47,156 nt of DNA from JAAZMA01 sp036720245 (lineage in GTDB: Bacteria; Bacillota; Clostridia; Tissierellales; Tepidimicrobiaceae): NCBI GenBank assembly GCA_036720245.1, contig DAIMNI010000013.1, forward strand, positions 1-47,156, in the 5' to 3' direction. Under the pieces are notes generated by a model. It was not told the origin of the DNA and ran no database searches. It saw only the letters and a list, made by a program, of their open reading frames with translations. Shown here piece by piece: positions 1-8,742 of this stretch. The position numbers and the translations under genes were made by a program. Each line of letters opens with the position of its first letter. Within the stretch, counting starts at the first letter, position 1.

Positions 1-90
1 ACTATAATAATAAATTATCATTTCCCATTAATTAATATATTATAAGATTAAATATTACTAAACAATAGTAAACAATAAAAGAACACTGTC

Positions 91-1209
91 TTATTTCGTC
101 AACCCTGTTCTTCTAATTTTTACATCTACAATTATATTAAATTTAATATCTGGATATATTTCATCCCATTTTTCCTTGATATTCTCCCATTCATTTGGAT
201 GATATTTACTTAAATACTCTCTAATACCTATTATATCTGCATTATATTTTTTTTGACTTAAAGCTATGGTATCCTCTATTTCTTTTTTTAATTGTTTTTC
301 TATAGCCTTTTCCATATCTGTTAAAATCTTATTATTATATACATTTACATCCCTTCCCATTGTATAGCCTTGCAAATATCCTTCTGTGTTTACATTTATA
401 TTTACATTTATATTTTCATCTATGATTACATCTTTGGTGGATTTAGCCACAGTAATATTATAGGATAATAGGTTTTTTTTGTATTCTATATCGATTAATT
501 CTTGTTTTACTTCATTCCTAACCAATGCTATAGCTCTATTTTGTATTCCATTTAATTCTCCAATGGATTTATAATCTTTCATTATTACGGCGCCACCTAC
601 ATCTACTTTATCCTCTATTTTTTCTATTAAAGGGACTGTGCATACATTATTGTAATCCATTTCTTTAATTATGCCAGTTAAAGTTTGGGGAGTAAATCTA
701 GCGGCAGATTTATTATCTTTTAATATATTATAAATAGTTTCATTTCCACTATGTTTATTAGTCGATTTTGAAGATAAAATATCTTTAGCATCCCCCTTAG
801 CTATTAATATTTGAATTTTTTTGTTTATTTTCGTATCCCTATTTAGCTCATCTATTAATTGTTTTACTAACTTTTTGTCCCGGCTCAAATCTTCTCCAAT
901 TATCAATACTTTTAAATGCTTATAATAAAAAGGAAATTCTTCCTGGGTGCTAGCAGATCTCCCTGCTTGAAATAACGAAGAACTAGGAGCATTAATCACA
1001 AATACCTTTTTATCTTCTGAAGCATTTTTCCCAACAGCATTAATATTAGGATATACATAGGTTACTGAATATTTGTTTATATCTCTAGTATTATTTAAAT
1101 CTATGCCTATACTAGAAACGAATAATCTTTGATTTATTTCTACCATATCCCAACAAGCTGTCAAAGAAAGGGTAAATAATAAGATTAGGGCTATAATCCA
1201 TTTTTTCAT
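91..1209 (-). CDS. Ger(x)C-family spore germination lipoprotein (GerAC type)
   Basis: C subunit of a GerA-type germinant receptor, a lipoprotein on the outer face of the spore inner membrane. The 372-residue product begins with a signal peptide (hydrophobic stretch at about residues 5-17) ending in the lipobox LTAC, so Cys19 would be the lipidated residue. CWDMVEINQRLFVSSIGID directly after it is the classic start of mature Ger(x)C proteins. Length is usual for the family. It is last in the operon and its start overlaps the end of the B-subunit gene by 4 bp, indicating translational coupling. Which germinant is sensed cannot be read from the sequence. Confidence 0.93.
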   Translation of the reverse strand: MKKWIIALILLFTLSLTACWDMVEINQRLFVSSIGIDLNNTRDINKYSVTYVYPNINAVGKNASEDKKVFVINAPSSSLFQAGRSASTQEEFPFYYKHLKVLIIGEDLSRDKKLVKQLIDELNRDTKINKKIQILIAKGDAKDILSSKSTNKHSGNETIYNILKDNKSAARFTPQTLTGIIKEMDYNNVCTVPLIEKIEDKVDVGGAVIMKDYKSIGELNGIQNRAIALVRNEVKQELIDIEYKKNLLSYNITVAKSTKDVIIDENINVNINVNTEGYLQGYTMGRDVNVYNNKILTDMEKAIEKQLKKEIEDTIALSQKKYNADIIGIREYLSKYHPNEWENIKEKWDEIYPDIKFNIIVDVKIRRTGLTK

Positions 1210-2300
1210 GAATTTTTCCTCCTGCTTTTAAATAAACCCAAAAGAAATAAGATGGTAGGTACTATCATTGTAGCTGTTATAGAAAAGTATTTTAATATAC
1301 CCCATAGTATTTCGTCTGTTTTTACTAAGCTTTTAGGCAATATTGCTATTGTATATATAATGGGGATAAGGGGCAATATATAGATTTTGTGAGATTTAGT
1401 ATTTAATATCTCTGCAATTGCTATTCCAGAAAAGTTAAGCAAAGGCCCTACAGTACCATAAACCACCATAACCCATGCGGCTAGAACTATTCCATCTAGA
1501 TTTTCTAAAAAGGCCCCTGGTAAATCCACTTCTTTCACTAAAGCTATGGTAGGCCAAATTTCCCTTTTTAGCTGATGCACTCCATATTGAGATAGGGTTA
1601 CAAAGAATACTATTAAATATATGCCTATAACTAATAGCATGCCATTTAAGCTGTATTTTAAGGCTTTTTCCCTGTTTTCTGCCATAGGTAGAACTAAAAG
1701 TATAAATTCATAGCCTGTATAAGAAAAAATAGCGGTTGAAATCCCCCTTAGAATACTTTTATAATCTAATCTAAGTATTGGATATATATTTGTTAAGTCC
1801 ATATTAGGGATGCTGATTATCAATAGAAATATAATAAATCCAAGGATAATAGGATAAATAATAACTGCCATTCTTCCAATAGTTTGGATTTGGCATCTAG
1901 CTATATAAGAAGTAGCCAAAAGCATGGTGATTATTATAATTTCTGCGGGTGTGGTTTCTAATAAATAAGTTTTCATAATATCTGTGAAAATCCTAATGCT
2001 TACAGATATTGTAAGCACATTATAGATTAAAAATATTAATAATACAAATTTAAAGCCTAAGGGACGAACCACTTCTTTTCCCACTTGAAAAAAATCTTTA
2101 TTAGGATATAGTTTAAATAATCTATCTATCATAATAATAAAGGGTATGGTAATAAGCCCACCCAATAAAATTCCAAGCCAACCATCATTGCCCATTTTCA
2201 TGGCAATATCACTAGGTAGGGATAATATTCCCGCCCCTATGGTTATTGTAACCATTAAAGCTTTTATCTGCACATTAGATATTTTGGTTTTCCCATCCAC
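1206..2300 (-). CDS. GerAB/ArcD/ProY-family spore germination permease
   Basis: B subunit of the germinant receptor, an APC-superfamily integral membrane protein thought to hold the germinant-binding pocket. The 364-residue product is hydrophobic throughout with about ten membrane segments. It starts with MDGKTKISNVQIKALMV and has the family's early GAGILSLP segment (about residues 22-29). The start is GTG, with AAGGTGA just upstream at the end of the A gene. It lies 4 bp after the A-subunit stop and overlaps the C-subunit gene, in the canonical A-B-C order. Confidence 0.93.
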   Translation of the reverse strand: MDGKTKISNVQIKALMVTITIGAGILSLPSDIAMKMGNDGWLGILLGGLITIPFIIMIDRLFKLYPNKDFFQVGKEVVRPLGFKFVLLIFLIYNVLTISVSIRIFTDIMKTYLLETTPAEIIIITMLLATSYIARCQIQTIGRMAVIIYPIILGFIIFLLIISIPNMDLTNIYPILRLDYKSILRGISTAIFSYTGYEFILLVLPMAENREKALKYSLNGMLLVIGIYLIVFFVTLSQYGVHQLKREIWPTIALVKEVDLPGAFLENLDGIVLAAWVMVVYGTVGPLLNFSGIAIAEILNTKSHKIYILPLIPIIYTIAILPKSLVKTDEILWGILKYFSITATMIVPTILFLLGLFKSRRKNS

Positions 2301-2304
2301 TTTA

Positions 2305-3798
2305 TCACCTTCTTTTCATTCTTCTTCTATTTTTAGTAAATGTAAATTTTGGCCTTAGTTCTAATTCTTGAACTGGTGCTTTTATAAGAGTATCCTTTAA
2401 ATCCCCCTCTTCAATACCTAGACCAGAATATGGAGAAGTGAAGGGGATACCAAAGCTATTTAAATTGGCTAAATGTGTAGACAATAATAAAATGCCTAGC
2501 ATTATACCGTATAAACCAAAAATAGCTGCTAAAATCATAAATCCAAAGCGACAAATTCTAAGGCCGGAGGCTAATTCATAACTAGTTAAAGCAAAAGCTG
2601 ATATAGTGGTAATGGCCACTATAATTATCATTAAGGGGCTTACTATCCCTGCCTCTACTGCTGCCTGACCTATAATAAGTCCCCCCACTATACCTATAGT
2701 AGTCCCTATGGGGCCAGAAATTCTAGTTCCTGCTTCCCTTAGTATTTCCATAGTTATTTCCATTAAAAAAGCCTCTACTACTGCAGGAAAAGGTACATTT
2801 ATTCTACTTGCAGCTACAAAATAAGTTAATTTTGTAGGTATTAGGCCAGGATGAAAAGAGGTAATGGCTATATATAGTGCAGGAGATAGGGTGGCTAAAA
2901 AAAACGCTATTAATCTTAGTATTCTAACAAAAGAGGATATAGTCCATCTACTATAATAGTCTTCTGCTGATTGAAGTAATGTACCTAGGGTAGCAGGTAT
3001 TATTAGAGCAAAAGGAGTATTGTCAACTAAAATAGCCACTCTCCCCTCATAAATAGATGAAGCAACAGTATCTGGCCTTTCTGTATTTTCTATTTGAGGA
3101 AAGGGAGATAGATAATTGTCCTCTATTAAATGTTCTAATACGGCAGAATCTATTATTGCGTCTATATCTATGCTATTTAATCTTCGATTTAATTCATCTA
3201 GAATTTCTGGATTTACTATATCTTCAATATATAAAATTGCTATATTGGTTTTAGATCTTCTGCCAATATCTACAACTTTAACTTTCATTTGAGGATCCTT
3301 AACTCGCCTTCTAACTAGGGTAATATTGATTTTTAGAGTTTCGCTAAATCCATCCCTAGGTCCCCTAACTACTGTCTCGGTTTCTGGTTCCCCTATACCC
3401 CTTGTAGGCCAGCCACGAGTAGAAAGAATTAGGGCCTCTGCCACTCCATCTACTAGAAGTATGGTTTCTCCCGACAATATACTATTAACTATTTCATCTA
3501 CTTTTCCATTTTCATCTACCTCTGGTATGGCAATGGCTTCTTTACTTATAAAATCTAATAGTCCTTTTTTAACTTTGCTTAAATCAAAATCTTCATTCTC
3601 ACTAGATGAAAGTAAAAGCTGTATGCCATATTCAGATAATAAATATTTATCTATTAGTCCATCAGAAAATATAAGACAGGCCTGTAGCTTTTTATCATTA
3701 CCTATTTCTATAAAACGAAAAGAAATATCTCCACAATCCTTAAAGATATTTTTAAAATTATCCACATTTTCATTTAGCTTCTTGGATAGATATTCCAT
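2305..3798 (-). CDS. GerAA-family spore germination protein (A subunit)
   Basis: A subunit of the germinant receptor. It has a soluble N-terminal half (about residues 1-240) followed by a membrane domain of several segments (about 270-450) and a short basic cytoplasmic tail (FTKNRRRMKRR). Family signatures visible are GPRDGFSETLKINITLVRRR near residue 150 and the PFPAVVEAFLMEITMEILREAG block near 330-350. Its 497 residues are normal for the family. The gene follows a 64-codon membrane-protein gene by 9 bp and precedes the B subunit by 4 bp. Expression in the forespore is expected from the family, but I did not find a convincing sigma-G promoter. Confidence 0.95.
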   Translation of the reverse strand: MEYLSKKLNENVDNFKNIFKDCGDISFRFIEIGNDKKLQACLIFSDGLIDKYLLSEYGIQLLLSSSENEDFDLSKVKKGLLDFISKEAIAIPEVDENGKVDEIVNSILSGETILLVDGVAEALILSTRGWPTRGIGEPETETVVRGPRDGFSETLKINITLVRRRVKDPQMKVKVVDIGRRSKTNIAILYIEDIVNPEILDELNRRLNSIDIDAIIDSAVLEHLIEDNYLSPFPQIENTERPDTVASSIYEGRVAILVDNTPFALIIPATLGTLLQSAEDYYSRWTISSFVRILRLIAFFLATLSPALYIAITSFHPGLIPTKLTYFVAASRINVPFPAVVEAFLMEITMEILREAGTRISGPIGTTIGIVGGLIIGQAAVEAGIVSPLMIIIVAITTISAFALTSYELASGLRICRFGFMILAAIFGLYGIMLGILLLSTHLANLNSFGIPFTSPYSGLGIEEGDLKDTLIKAPVQELELRPKFTFTKNRRRMKRR

Positions 3799-3807
3799 TT
3801 CTGCCTC

Positions 3808-4002
3808 CTAGATTTTTTTAATTACAATAAACATTATTATTCCAAATACTATATAAAAATATGAAATTATTTTTAGTATATTTAATTCCTTTATAAGATT
3901 TTGTTTTTTTAAATAAGAACTGTCTACTAATAAAGAAAATATACCTATTAAAATAAATAAAGTTAAATTTCTAATATCAAATATAGATTTAAAAATCCTC
4001 AT
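3808..4002 (-). CDS. small two-helix membrane protein, first gene of the ger operon
   Basis: A 64-residue protein of unknown function. It has two predicted membrane helices (about residues 9-24 and 43-60) joined by a short polar loop (YLKKQNLIKELN) and a basic C-terminus (IKKI). An in-frame GTG four codons upstream is part of the ribosome-binding site, so the ATG at 4000-4002 is the better start. It is 9 bp from the GerA-subunit gene and almost certainly cotranscribed with it. Small two-helix proteins of this kind accompany ger operons in other bacteria and can act as accessory D subunits; that role here is inference. Confidence 0.7.
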   Translation of the reverse strand: MRIFKSIFDIRNLTLFILIGIFSLLVDSSYLKKQNLIKELNILKIISYFYIVFGIIMFIVIKKI

Positions 4003-4052
4003 AAAAAAAACCACCTTTTGCTGATTATATAGATAATATTAGCAAAAGGTGG
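4003..4052 (-). terminator. terminator-like hairpin that contains the ger operon's ribosome-binding site
   Basis: On the minus strand a perfect 12-bp stem (arms 4041-4052 and 4011-4022, CCACCTTTTGCT paired with AGCAAAAGGTGG) is followed by eight T residues (4010-4003) and then directly by the ATG at 4002-4000. The loop holds a second small inverted repeat, ATTAT/ATAAT. The 3' arm contains AAAGGTGG, the only ribosome-binding site for the first ger gene. The element therefore looks like an intrinsic terminator fused to a sequestered translation start. Confidence 0.75.
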
Positions 4053-4069
4053 GGATATTATGCATTAGG

Positions 4070-4176
4070 GATCCTTCGCTTACGCTCAGGATGACAGAGG
4101 ATGTGTCATCCTGAACATAGCGAAGGATCTTGGCCTTCTGCCATTTTAAAGATCCTTCGCTACACTCAGGATGACA
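4070..4176. repeat. three copies of an interspersed GATCCTTCGCT...CTCAGGATGACA repeat
   Basis: Copies lie at 4070-4096, 4104-4130 (inverted) and 4151-4176. Each is about 26 bp and itself partly palindromic; the first two face each other and can pair into a long hairpin. The same unit recurs near 23.1, 24.7 and 29.2 kb, always between genes. No coding potential is seen in the 4053-4268 gap. Confidence 0.85.
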
Positions 4177-4268
4177 TTTTATAATTCACTAGGTGAAGAA
4201 ACTAAGCGATATGCACAAAATTGGAAAACATAATTTTGGCATCCTGCTTAAATTCACAATTTAAAATT

Positions 4269-4287
4269 GGGCGACCCTTGGTCGCCC
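4269..4287 (-). terminator. probable ispE terminator
   Basis: An 8-bp GC-rich stem (GGGCGACC / GGTCGCCC, 3-nt loop) directly follows the ispE stop codon and is followed on the minus strand by CCAATTTT. The T-run is short, so termination may be partial. Confidence 0.6.
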
Positions 4288-5136
4288 TTATCTGGTTTTT
4301 GTTGCTATGACTATAGGTACCTTCTTCTCTAATTCCTCCTTGCATCTCAACAGTTTCTCCTTATCATCAAATAGTCCAAATACAGTGGGTCCACTGCCGC
4401 TCATTAAGCTACCTAGAGCACCGTATTTTAGCATATCCTTTTTGATTTGAGCTATTATAGGATATTTTTTGATTACGGTTTTTTCCATGGTATTGGCCAT
4501 GTTTTGTCCTAATTTTAATAAATTTTCTTCTTCTATAAAATAAATTATTTCTTCAATATTAATATTTCCCATCTGATTTAAATCTAAGTTATTATATACT
4601 TTTTTAGTAGATACAAATATTCCTGGATTTGCTAAAAGTAGCATTTTATCTGAGAATGGCTTTAATCTAGTTAATTTTTCTCCTATGCCTGTGGCCCAGG
4701 CTGTACCTCCCATTATGCAAAAAGGTACATCTGCACCAATTTCTAGACCTATGTCCATTAATTCTTCTTTAGAAAGTTTTAAATTCCATAATTGATTTAA
4801 ACCTTTAAGTACACTAGCTGCATTGGAGCTGCCTCCTGCTAATCCTGCAGCTAGTGGGATTTTTTTGTCTATAGTAATTGAAATCCCTTTATTTTCCCCT
4901 ACTTTGTCCATTATTTTCTCCCAAGCCTTATAGACTAAATTAGTATTATCTAAGGGTAGATTTTTATCATTAGATTGAATTTTTATTCCAGTAGCTTTTT
5001 CTTCTAATATAATAGTGTCTTTAAGTTCAATTTCTTGCATTATAGTATTTAATTCATGATACCCGTCTTCTCTTTTGCCTAATACATCTAAAGATAAATT
5101 AATTTTTCCATAGGATTCTAATGCTATTTTTTCCAT
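4288..5136 (-). CDS. ispE: 4-diphosphocytidyl-2-C-methyl-D-erythritol kinase
   Basis: ATP-dependent kinase of the MEP (non-mevalonate) isoprenoid pathway. It phosphorylates the 2-hydroxyl of CDP-methylerythritol in the cytoplasm. The 282-residue product is a GHMP kinase. It has the N-terminal SYGKINLSLDVLGKREDGYHE, the ATP loop PLAAGLAGGSSNAAS (about residues 94-108) with catalytic-site neighbours GADVPFC (about 134-140), and the C-terminal GSLMSGSGPTVFGLF. ispE near veg is a conserved Firmicute order; here a sipL-like gene lies between them. Confidence 0.96.
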   Translation of the reverse strand: MEKIALESYGKINLSLDVLGKREDGYHELNTIMQEIELKDTIILEEKATGIKIQSNDKNLPLDNTNLVYKAWEKIMDKVGENKGISITIDKKIPLAAGLAGGSSNAASVLKGLNQLWNLKLSKEELMDIGLEIGADVPFCIMGGTAWATGIGEKLTRLKPFSDKMLLLANPGIFVSTKKVYNNLDLNQMGNINIEEIIYFIEEENLLKLGQNMANTMEKTVIKKYPIIAQIKKDMLKYGALGSLMSGSGPTVFGLFDDKEKLLRCKEELEKKVPIVIATKTR

Positions 5137-5183
5137 ATATATTCTCCTTTTGTTAGTTGACGGGTATATTATATCATAATTTT

Positions 5184-6725
5184 TTAGAAATCTATGTCAA
5201 TCTTTTTTTCTATTATAATTTTTTCCCCAGGCATTAGGCTAGAAGGTGTGCTAATATCATTAGTTAAGATGATTTCTTCCATAGTAGTATTATATCTTTT
5301 GGCAATATCCCAAAGTTTATCTTCTTTTTGCACCATATATATTGTTATACTAGGTCTGTTTTTCTTATCTATATTTATTTCTGTCTCTTCAATTTCACTT
5401 ATTATTTCAATTCTACTTTCCTTATTTATGGAAATATGATTTTTAACATTTCCATCTATTTTCAATACATTATCTCTTAGGCTATATTTTAATTCTTCTA
5501 ATTTGGTATCTACATTTATTATAGGATTGTGTATTGCTTCCTCTATAGTTAAATAGGATTTAAAAGGTATTTCTTCATGCATAGTAGATATTTCTTCTAC
5601 ATCCTCTTTTAGATAGTATATATTTAAATCTATTAGCCCTTCTATGATTATTTTGTCTTCTACATATTGATTATCTATTATACTAGCATATCCATCTACT
5701 GCATAAATTTCTTTAATATCTCTAATATTTAATTCTTTAGATATATTTTCTTTATCTACTATATCTTGAATGCTTTCCATAATAACTATTTCTTCCCCCT
5801 GTAGATTTATTACCTTATTAGTAGAATAAAGATCTACAATTACTTCTTTTTCTTCTATACTATATATTTTGGCTAATACTTTTACTTTTATCTCCAAATC
5901 TACTATTTTAAAATCTCCCTCTAGATTTTCCCTTAATTCATATTGGCCATCGACCACTTCCATATCTATATGACATTTAGAATCCCCATCTATATTATCT
6001 ACTTCTAAAAAGTGAGTAAAGGGAAATTCTCTTTTAATAGAATTTAATTTATCTCCCCCATAGTAGATTATAGAGGTTTCGATTGTTCCAGATACCATAA
6101 TTCTATCTTGGGATATGCTAGTTTCCTTTTCATAGGCTTGAATTTGAATTTTGAGGATTTCTTCTATGCCTGGGTCTTCTTCGTTAATTTCAAAGGCTTC
6201 CCTTACAAATCCATAGGATTCTTCTTTGCCTTTAATATTGTTATATTGAATTTTTTCTCTTAGTATTTGAAGACCTTGGACTTCTTTTATATCCTTTATT
6301 ACTTCTACTAAATTAATTTCTTCTACTTTTCCCATGAGTTTTACTAAAGCCCTAAGAGAAAGTTTCCTTTCATCAATCACTTCCCCCTCAATATACTCTA
6401 ATTTAGCTTTTACCTCTCCAGACATTTCCTCAGTAATACCTTCAATTTCAATTTCCTCTCTAAAATCCCTATTGATTTCTAAAAGATGAATATTTTGCTT
6501 TTCTTCCGTAGACCTATATGCGACTTTAAATTTTACAAGTCCATTAACTAATATCTTATCTCTTATTATTTTGCTATTTAAAATTTCTATTTTTCCATCT
6601 GTCCAAAGTATTCTTTCTACATCTGCTTCCGTTTGATTTAAATATAAATCCGTTTCAATTAAGCTTTCTTTTTCTTCATATCCCTTGAGTTCTTCCACTT
6701 TAAGGATGTCCCTTATGATTTCCAT
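5184..6725 (-). CDS. sipL: SipL-like spore coat morphogenesis protein (DUF3794/SPOCS repeats plus LysM)
   Basis: The 513-residue protein has repeated DUF3794 (SPOCS) modules over about residues 25-440, recognisable from alternating 'ILWTDGKIEI...ILVNGLVKFKVAY' and 'DNQYVEDKIIIEGLIDLNIYY' patterns, and one C-terminal LysM domain (about 460-508, YMVQKEDKLWDIAKRYNTT...MPGEKIIIEK). This architecture is that of Clostridioides difficile SipL, the functional counterpart of SpoVID, which binds SpoIVA and anchors the coat to the forespore. There is no signal peptide, as expected for a mother-cell cytosolic protein. It lies between veg and ispE in the same direction. Confidence 0.82.
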   Translation of the reverse strand: MEIIRDILKVEELKGYEEKESLIETDLYLNQTEADVERILWTDGKIEILNSKIIRDKILVNGLVKFKVAYRSTEEKQNIHLLEINRDFREEIEIEGITEEMSGEVKAKLEYIEGEVIDERKLSLRALVKLMGKVEEINLVEVIKDIKEVQGLQILREKIQYNNIKGKEESYGFVREAFEINEEDPGIEEILKIQIQAYEKETSISQDRIMVSGTIETSIIYYGGDKLNSIKREFPFTHFLEVDNIDGDSKCHIDMEVVDGQYELRENLEGDFKIVDLEIKVKVLAKIYSIEEKEVIVDLYSTNKVINLQGEEIVIMESIQDIVDKENISKELNIRDIKEIYAVDGYASIIDNQYVEDKIIIEGLIDLNIYYLKEDVEEISTMHEEIPFKSYLTIEEAIHNPIINVDTKLEELKYSLRDNVLKIDGNVKNHISINKESRIEIISEIEETEINIDKKNRPSITIYMVQKEDKLWDIAKRYNTTMEEIILTNDISTPSSLMPGEKIIIEKKIDIDF

Positions 6726-6803
6726 TTATATACCTCCCCCGTTTATCTCTTTTTTATATCCTATAGGAAAGTATATGTATCTAAACTTAAAAAAAGAATA
6801 GTA

Positions 6804-6836
6804 AATAAAAAAACAGAACCGAAAATGGCCCTGTTT
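6804..6836 (-). terminator. terminator after veg
   Basis: AAACAG/CTGTTT arms (6831-6836 and 6811-6816) with a partly paired interior, followed on the minus strand by a run of seven T. It lies just after the Veg stop codon. Confidence 0.65.
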
Positions 6837-6842
6837 CTTTAT

Positions 6843-7109
6843 TTAAGATATATTTATTTTTCTCTCTGTGTCGTCGCAAATGGTTACTTCTACTGTTTCT
6901 GTTAATATATCTGAGTAGGTATAAGACACTCTTCTTACGGAGTCATACTGATTAGAAATCTTTACTACAAACAAACTTGGATAAGCATCTTCTAGTATAC
7001 CTTCTCGTACAATGATTTTCTTTCTGCCTTTGTTAGCCTTTAAAATTACCCTTTTTCCAACACAATCCTCTACGTCTTTGCGAATCTTGTCTAGACTGTT
7101 TTTTTCCAA
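6843..7109 (-). CDS. veg: Veg family protein
   Basis: Small conserved Firmicute protein, implicated in Bacillus subtilis in biofilm gene expression and spore outgrowth; its molecular role is not settled. The sequence has the family pattern LDKIRKDVEDCVGKRVILKANKGRKK, then ILEDAYPSLFVVKI and RRVSYTYSDILTETVE. I place the start at one of two adjacent TTG codons (7107-7109 or 7110-7112), 4-7 nt after the ribosome site GGAAGGTGG. An upstream reading with two extra residues would start inside that site. Two tandem near-consensus promoters precede it, matching veg's reputation as one of the strongest promoters in B. subtilis. Confidence 0.93.
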   Translation of the reverse strand: MEKNSLDKIRKDVEDCVGKRVILKANKGRKKIIVREGILEDAYPSLFVVKISNQYDSVRRVSYTYSDILTETVEVTICDDTERKINIS

Positions 7110-7186
7110 CAAAGCAACCACCTTCCCTAAGTTTCTCCCCTATAAATTTGGGGGCAGAAGGAGTGTAAAGGGACACCCATGGTTCA

Positions 7187-7215
7187 ATATTATCATAATT
7201 TGTCCATTTTGTCAA
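7187..7215 (-). promoter_or_regulatory. veg promoter P2 (sigma-A)
   Basis: TTGACA at 7210-7215, exact 17-nt spacer, TAATAT at 7187-7192 (minus strand). It reads into the veg leader. Confidence 0.8.
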
Positions 7216-7225
7216 ATAAATCATT

Positions 7226-7254
7226 ATTATACTATGAAAATAAAACTTTGTCAA
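7226..7254 (-). promoter_or_regulatory. veg promoter P1 (sigma-A, perfect consensus)
   Basis: TTGACA at 7249-7254, 17-nt spacer, TATAAT at 7226-7231 (minus strand): both hexamers and the spacing match the sigma-A consensus exactly. Confidence 0.88.
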
Positions 7255-7270
7255 TTATAAAAAAGTTTTT

Positions 7271-8629
7271 CTAATTTACAAAATAATCTAAAAACCCCAT
7301 TTCTATAGCATTAACTATATTTAATAGATATTTTTCGTCCCCAAGCCTAATTTCTTCTTCAATATTCGACAAATAGCCAATTTCAATTAAAATGGAGCTG
7401 GTTCTTATTCCTCTAAAGACATAAAAGTTTCCCTCTTTAACTCCTCTTGTTGGTATGGAGTTTTTTTGTAAGTTTTTTAAAATTAAATCTCCTAAAACTT
7501 TTGCATTATTGTCTTCTTTAAAATAGAATATTTCCAAACCTTTCATAGTAGAATTGGGATAATAGTCTAAATGAATGGATATAAAAAAATCGGGATGAAT
7601 TTTGTTTGTTTTTTCAGTCCTATTGACTATTAATGTCTTTTCATCCTTTTCCCTGGTTAAATGAACAATGGCACCTTTATTTTCTAATTTGGATTTTAAT
7701 ATTTGGGATAGTTTTAATGCTAATTCTTTCTCTTCTAAGCCTAAATAATCTCCAATATGGCCCTTATCTTCTCCTCCATGACCTGGGTCTATTACTATAG
7801 TTTTTCCATAAAGGGGCTTTTCTATGCAGGGCAATGGAAACTCCTTTATTTCTACCCCTGTATAATAATATTTCAATATTTCTTCAAAGTTTTTTCCCTC
7901 TTGTGCCATTTTTTCTCCACCATATTGGCAAAATCCCAAACCATGACCATAGCCTCTAGAAATAAATTTAATATTTTCTGGATAAATTTTAAATCTAGTG
8001 GAATTTAAATCTAAGGATTCCATTAGTTCTACCCCTTTAAAGTCTTTGTCTCCTATTTTAAGGGAGATAACTCTATCTTGTTGATCTCTTTCAACATTAT
8101 CTATAATATTTTTAATTTCTATTTTATTATCTTTTTCTATACTTGGAAAATTAGTTTCTAGTCTTTCTTCTAATTCTTCTATGGTAAAGATTTTTTCTAC
8201 TTCCCAATAAGGAGAATCCTGACAATAACTGCATAGTACTCGGCGAAGATAGCTAATGGAATTACCTAATACATTTTCTGCATTTTCCGTACTACCACCA
8301 CAACAAATATGTTTTTTTGCATCTATTGGCTTATCTTCAAATAGGATTACAATACCCTTAGTTGTATCTACTGCTTCATGGATTTTATCCATATCTATAT
8401 AAGAATTTAATGAATTTGTATCTAAATTAATGATTTCATTCCCACCTAGAAATTTTGACATTCTCAATAAATTGGTTCTAATAATTATTGCCTGAGCTTT
8501 TAGACTTTCTATATGAAAGCTATTATCTATTTCTAAAGCTAATAATAATTTTACCATTTTTTCTAGGGGCATTTCCATTTCCTTATTTTTTACATTATCG
8601 AAATATTTTATATTAAAGTCATTACTCAC
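7271..8629 (-). CDS. SpoIID/LytB domain fused to N-acetylmuramoyl-L-alanine amidase
   Basis: A 452-residue fusion of two peptidoglycan enzymes. Residues about 15-250 are SpoIID-like. PLEKMVKLLLALEI corresponds to the SpoIID segment with the catalytic glutamate (Glu33 here), ESLKAQAIIIRT follows it, then CCGGSTENAENV and CSYCQDSP, and SRGYGHGLGFCQYG near 225-240 is the SpoIID signature. Residues about 275-450 are an Amidase_3 domain with IVIDPGHGGEDKG, SIHLDYYPN and LIEIGYLSN supplying the zinc His/Glu ligands. SpoIID is a lytic transglycosylase that cuts glycan strands stripped by an amidase, so joining both activities is mechanistically sensible. No signal peptide or membrane anchor is visible, which is odd for a wall enzyme. 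The start is GTG after AGGGGG. Confidence 0.88.
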   Translation of the reverse strand: MSNDFNIKYFDNVKNKEMEMPLEKMVKLLLALEIDNSFHIESLKAQAIIIRTNLLRMSKFLGGNEIINLDTNSLNSYIDMDKIHEAVDTTKGIVILFEDKPIDAKKHICCGGSTENAENVLGNSISYLRRVLCSYCQDSPYWEVEKIFTIEELEERLETNFPSIEKDNKIEIKNIIDNVERDQQDRVISLKIGDKDFKGVELMESLDLNSTRFKIYPENIKFISRGYGHGLGFCQYGGEKMAQEGKNFEEILKYYYTGVEIKEFPLPCIEKPLYGKTIVIDPGHGGEDKGHIGDYLGLEEKELALKLSQILKSKLENKGAIVHLTREKDEKTLIVNRTEKTNKIHPDFFISIHLDYYPNSTMKGLEIFYFKEDNNAKVLGDLILKNLQKNSIPTRGVKEGNFYVFRGIRTSSILIEIGYLSNIEEEIRLGDEKYLLNIVNAIEMGFLDYFVN

Positions 8630-8701
8630 AATATTACCCCCTATAATAGCTGTTAATACATATTATGAAAATGTGTTTGTTAAGTGATAAATGTATGTAA
8701 G

Positions 8702-8735
8702 ATGGCAAGGGGACGTTTTGATTGCCACCTTTTTT
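8702..8735. repeat. interspersed hairpin repeat (TGGCAA...TTGATTGCCACC)
   Basis: A stem TGGCAA/TTGCCA encloses GGGGACGTTTTGA and is followed by CCACCTTTTTT. A near-identical unit lies at 29243-29276. Both are between genes, so this is a mobile or amplified short repeat rather than a gene-specific terminator. Confidence 0.7.
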
Positions 8736-8742
8736 GTTGCAC

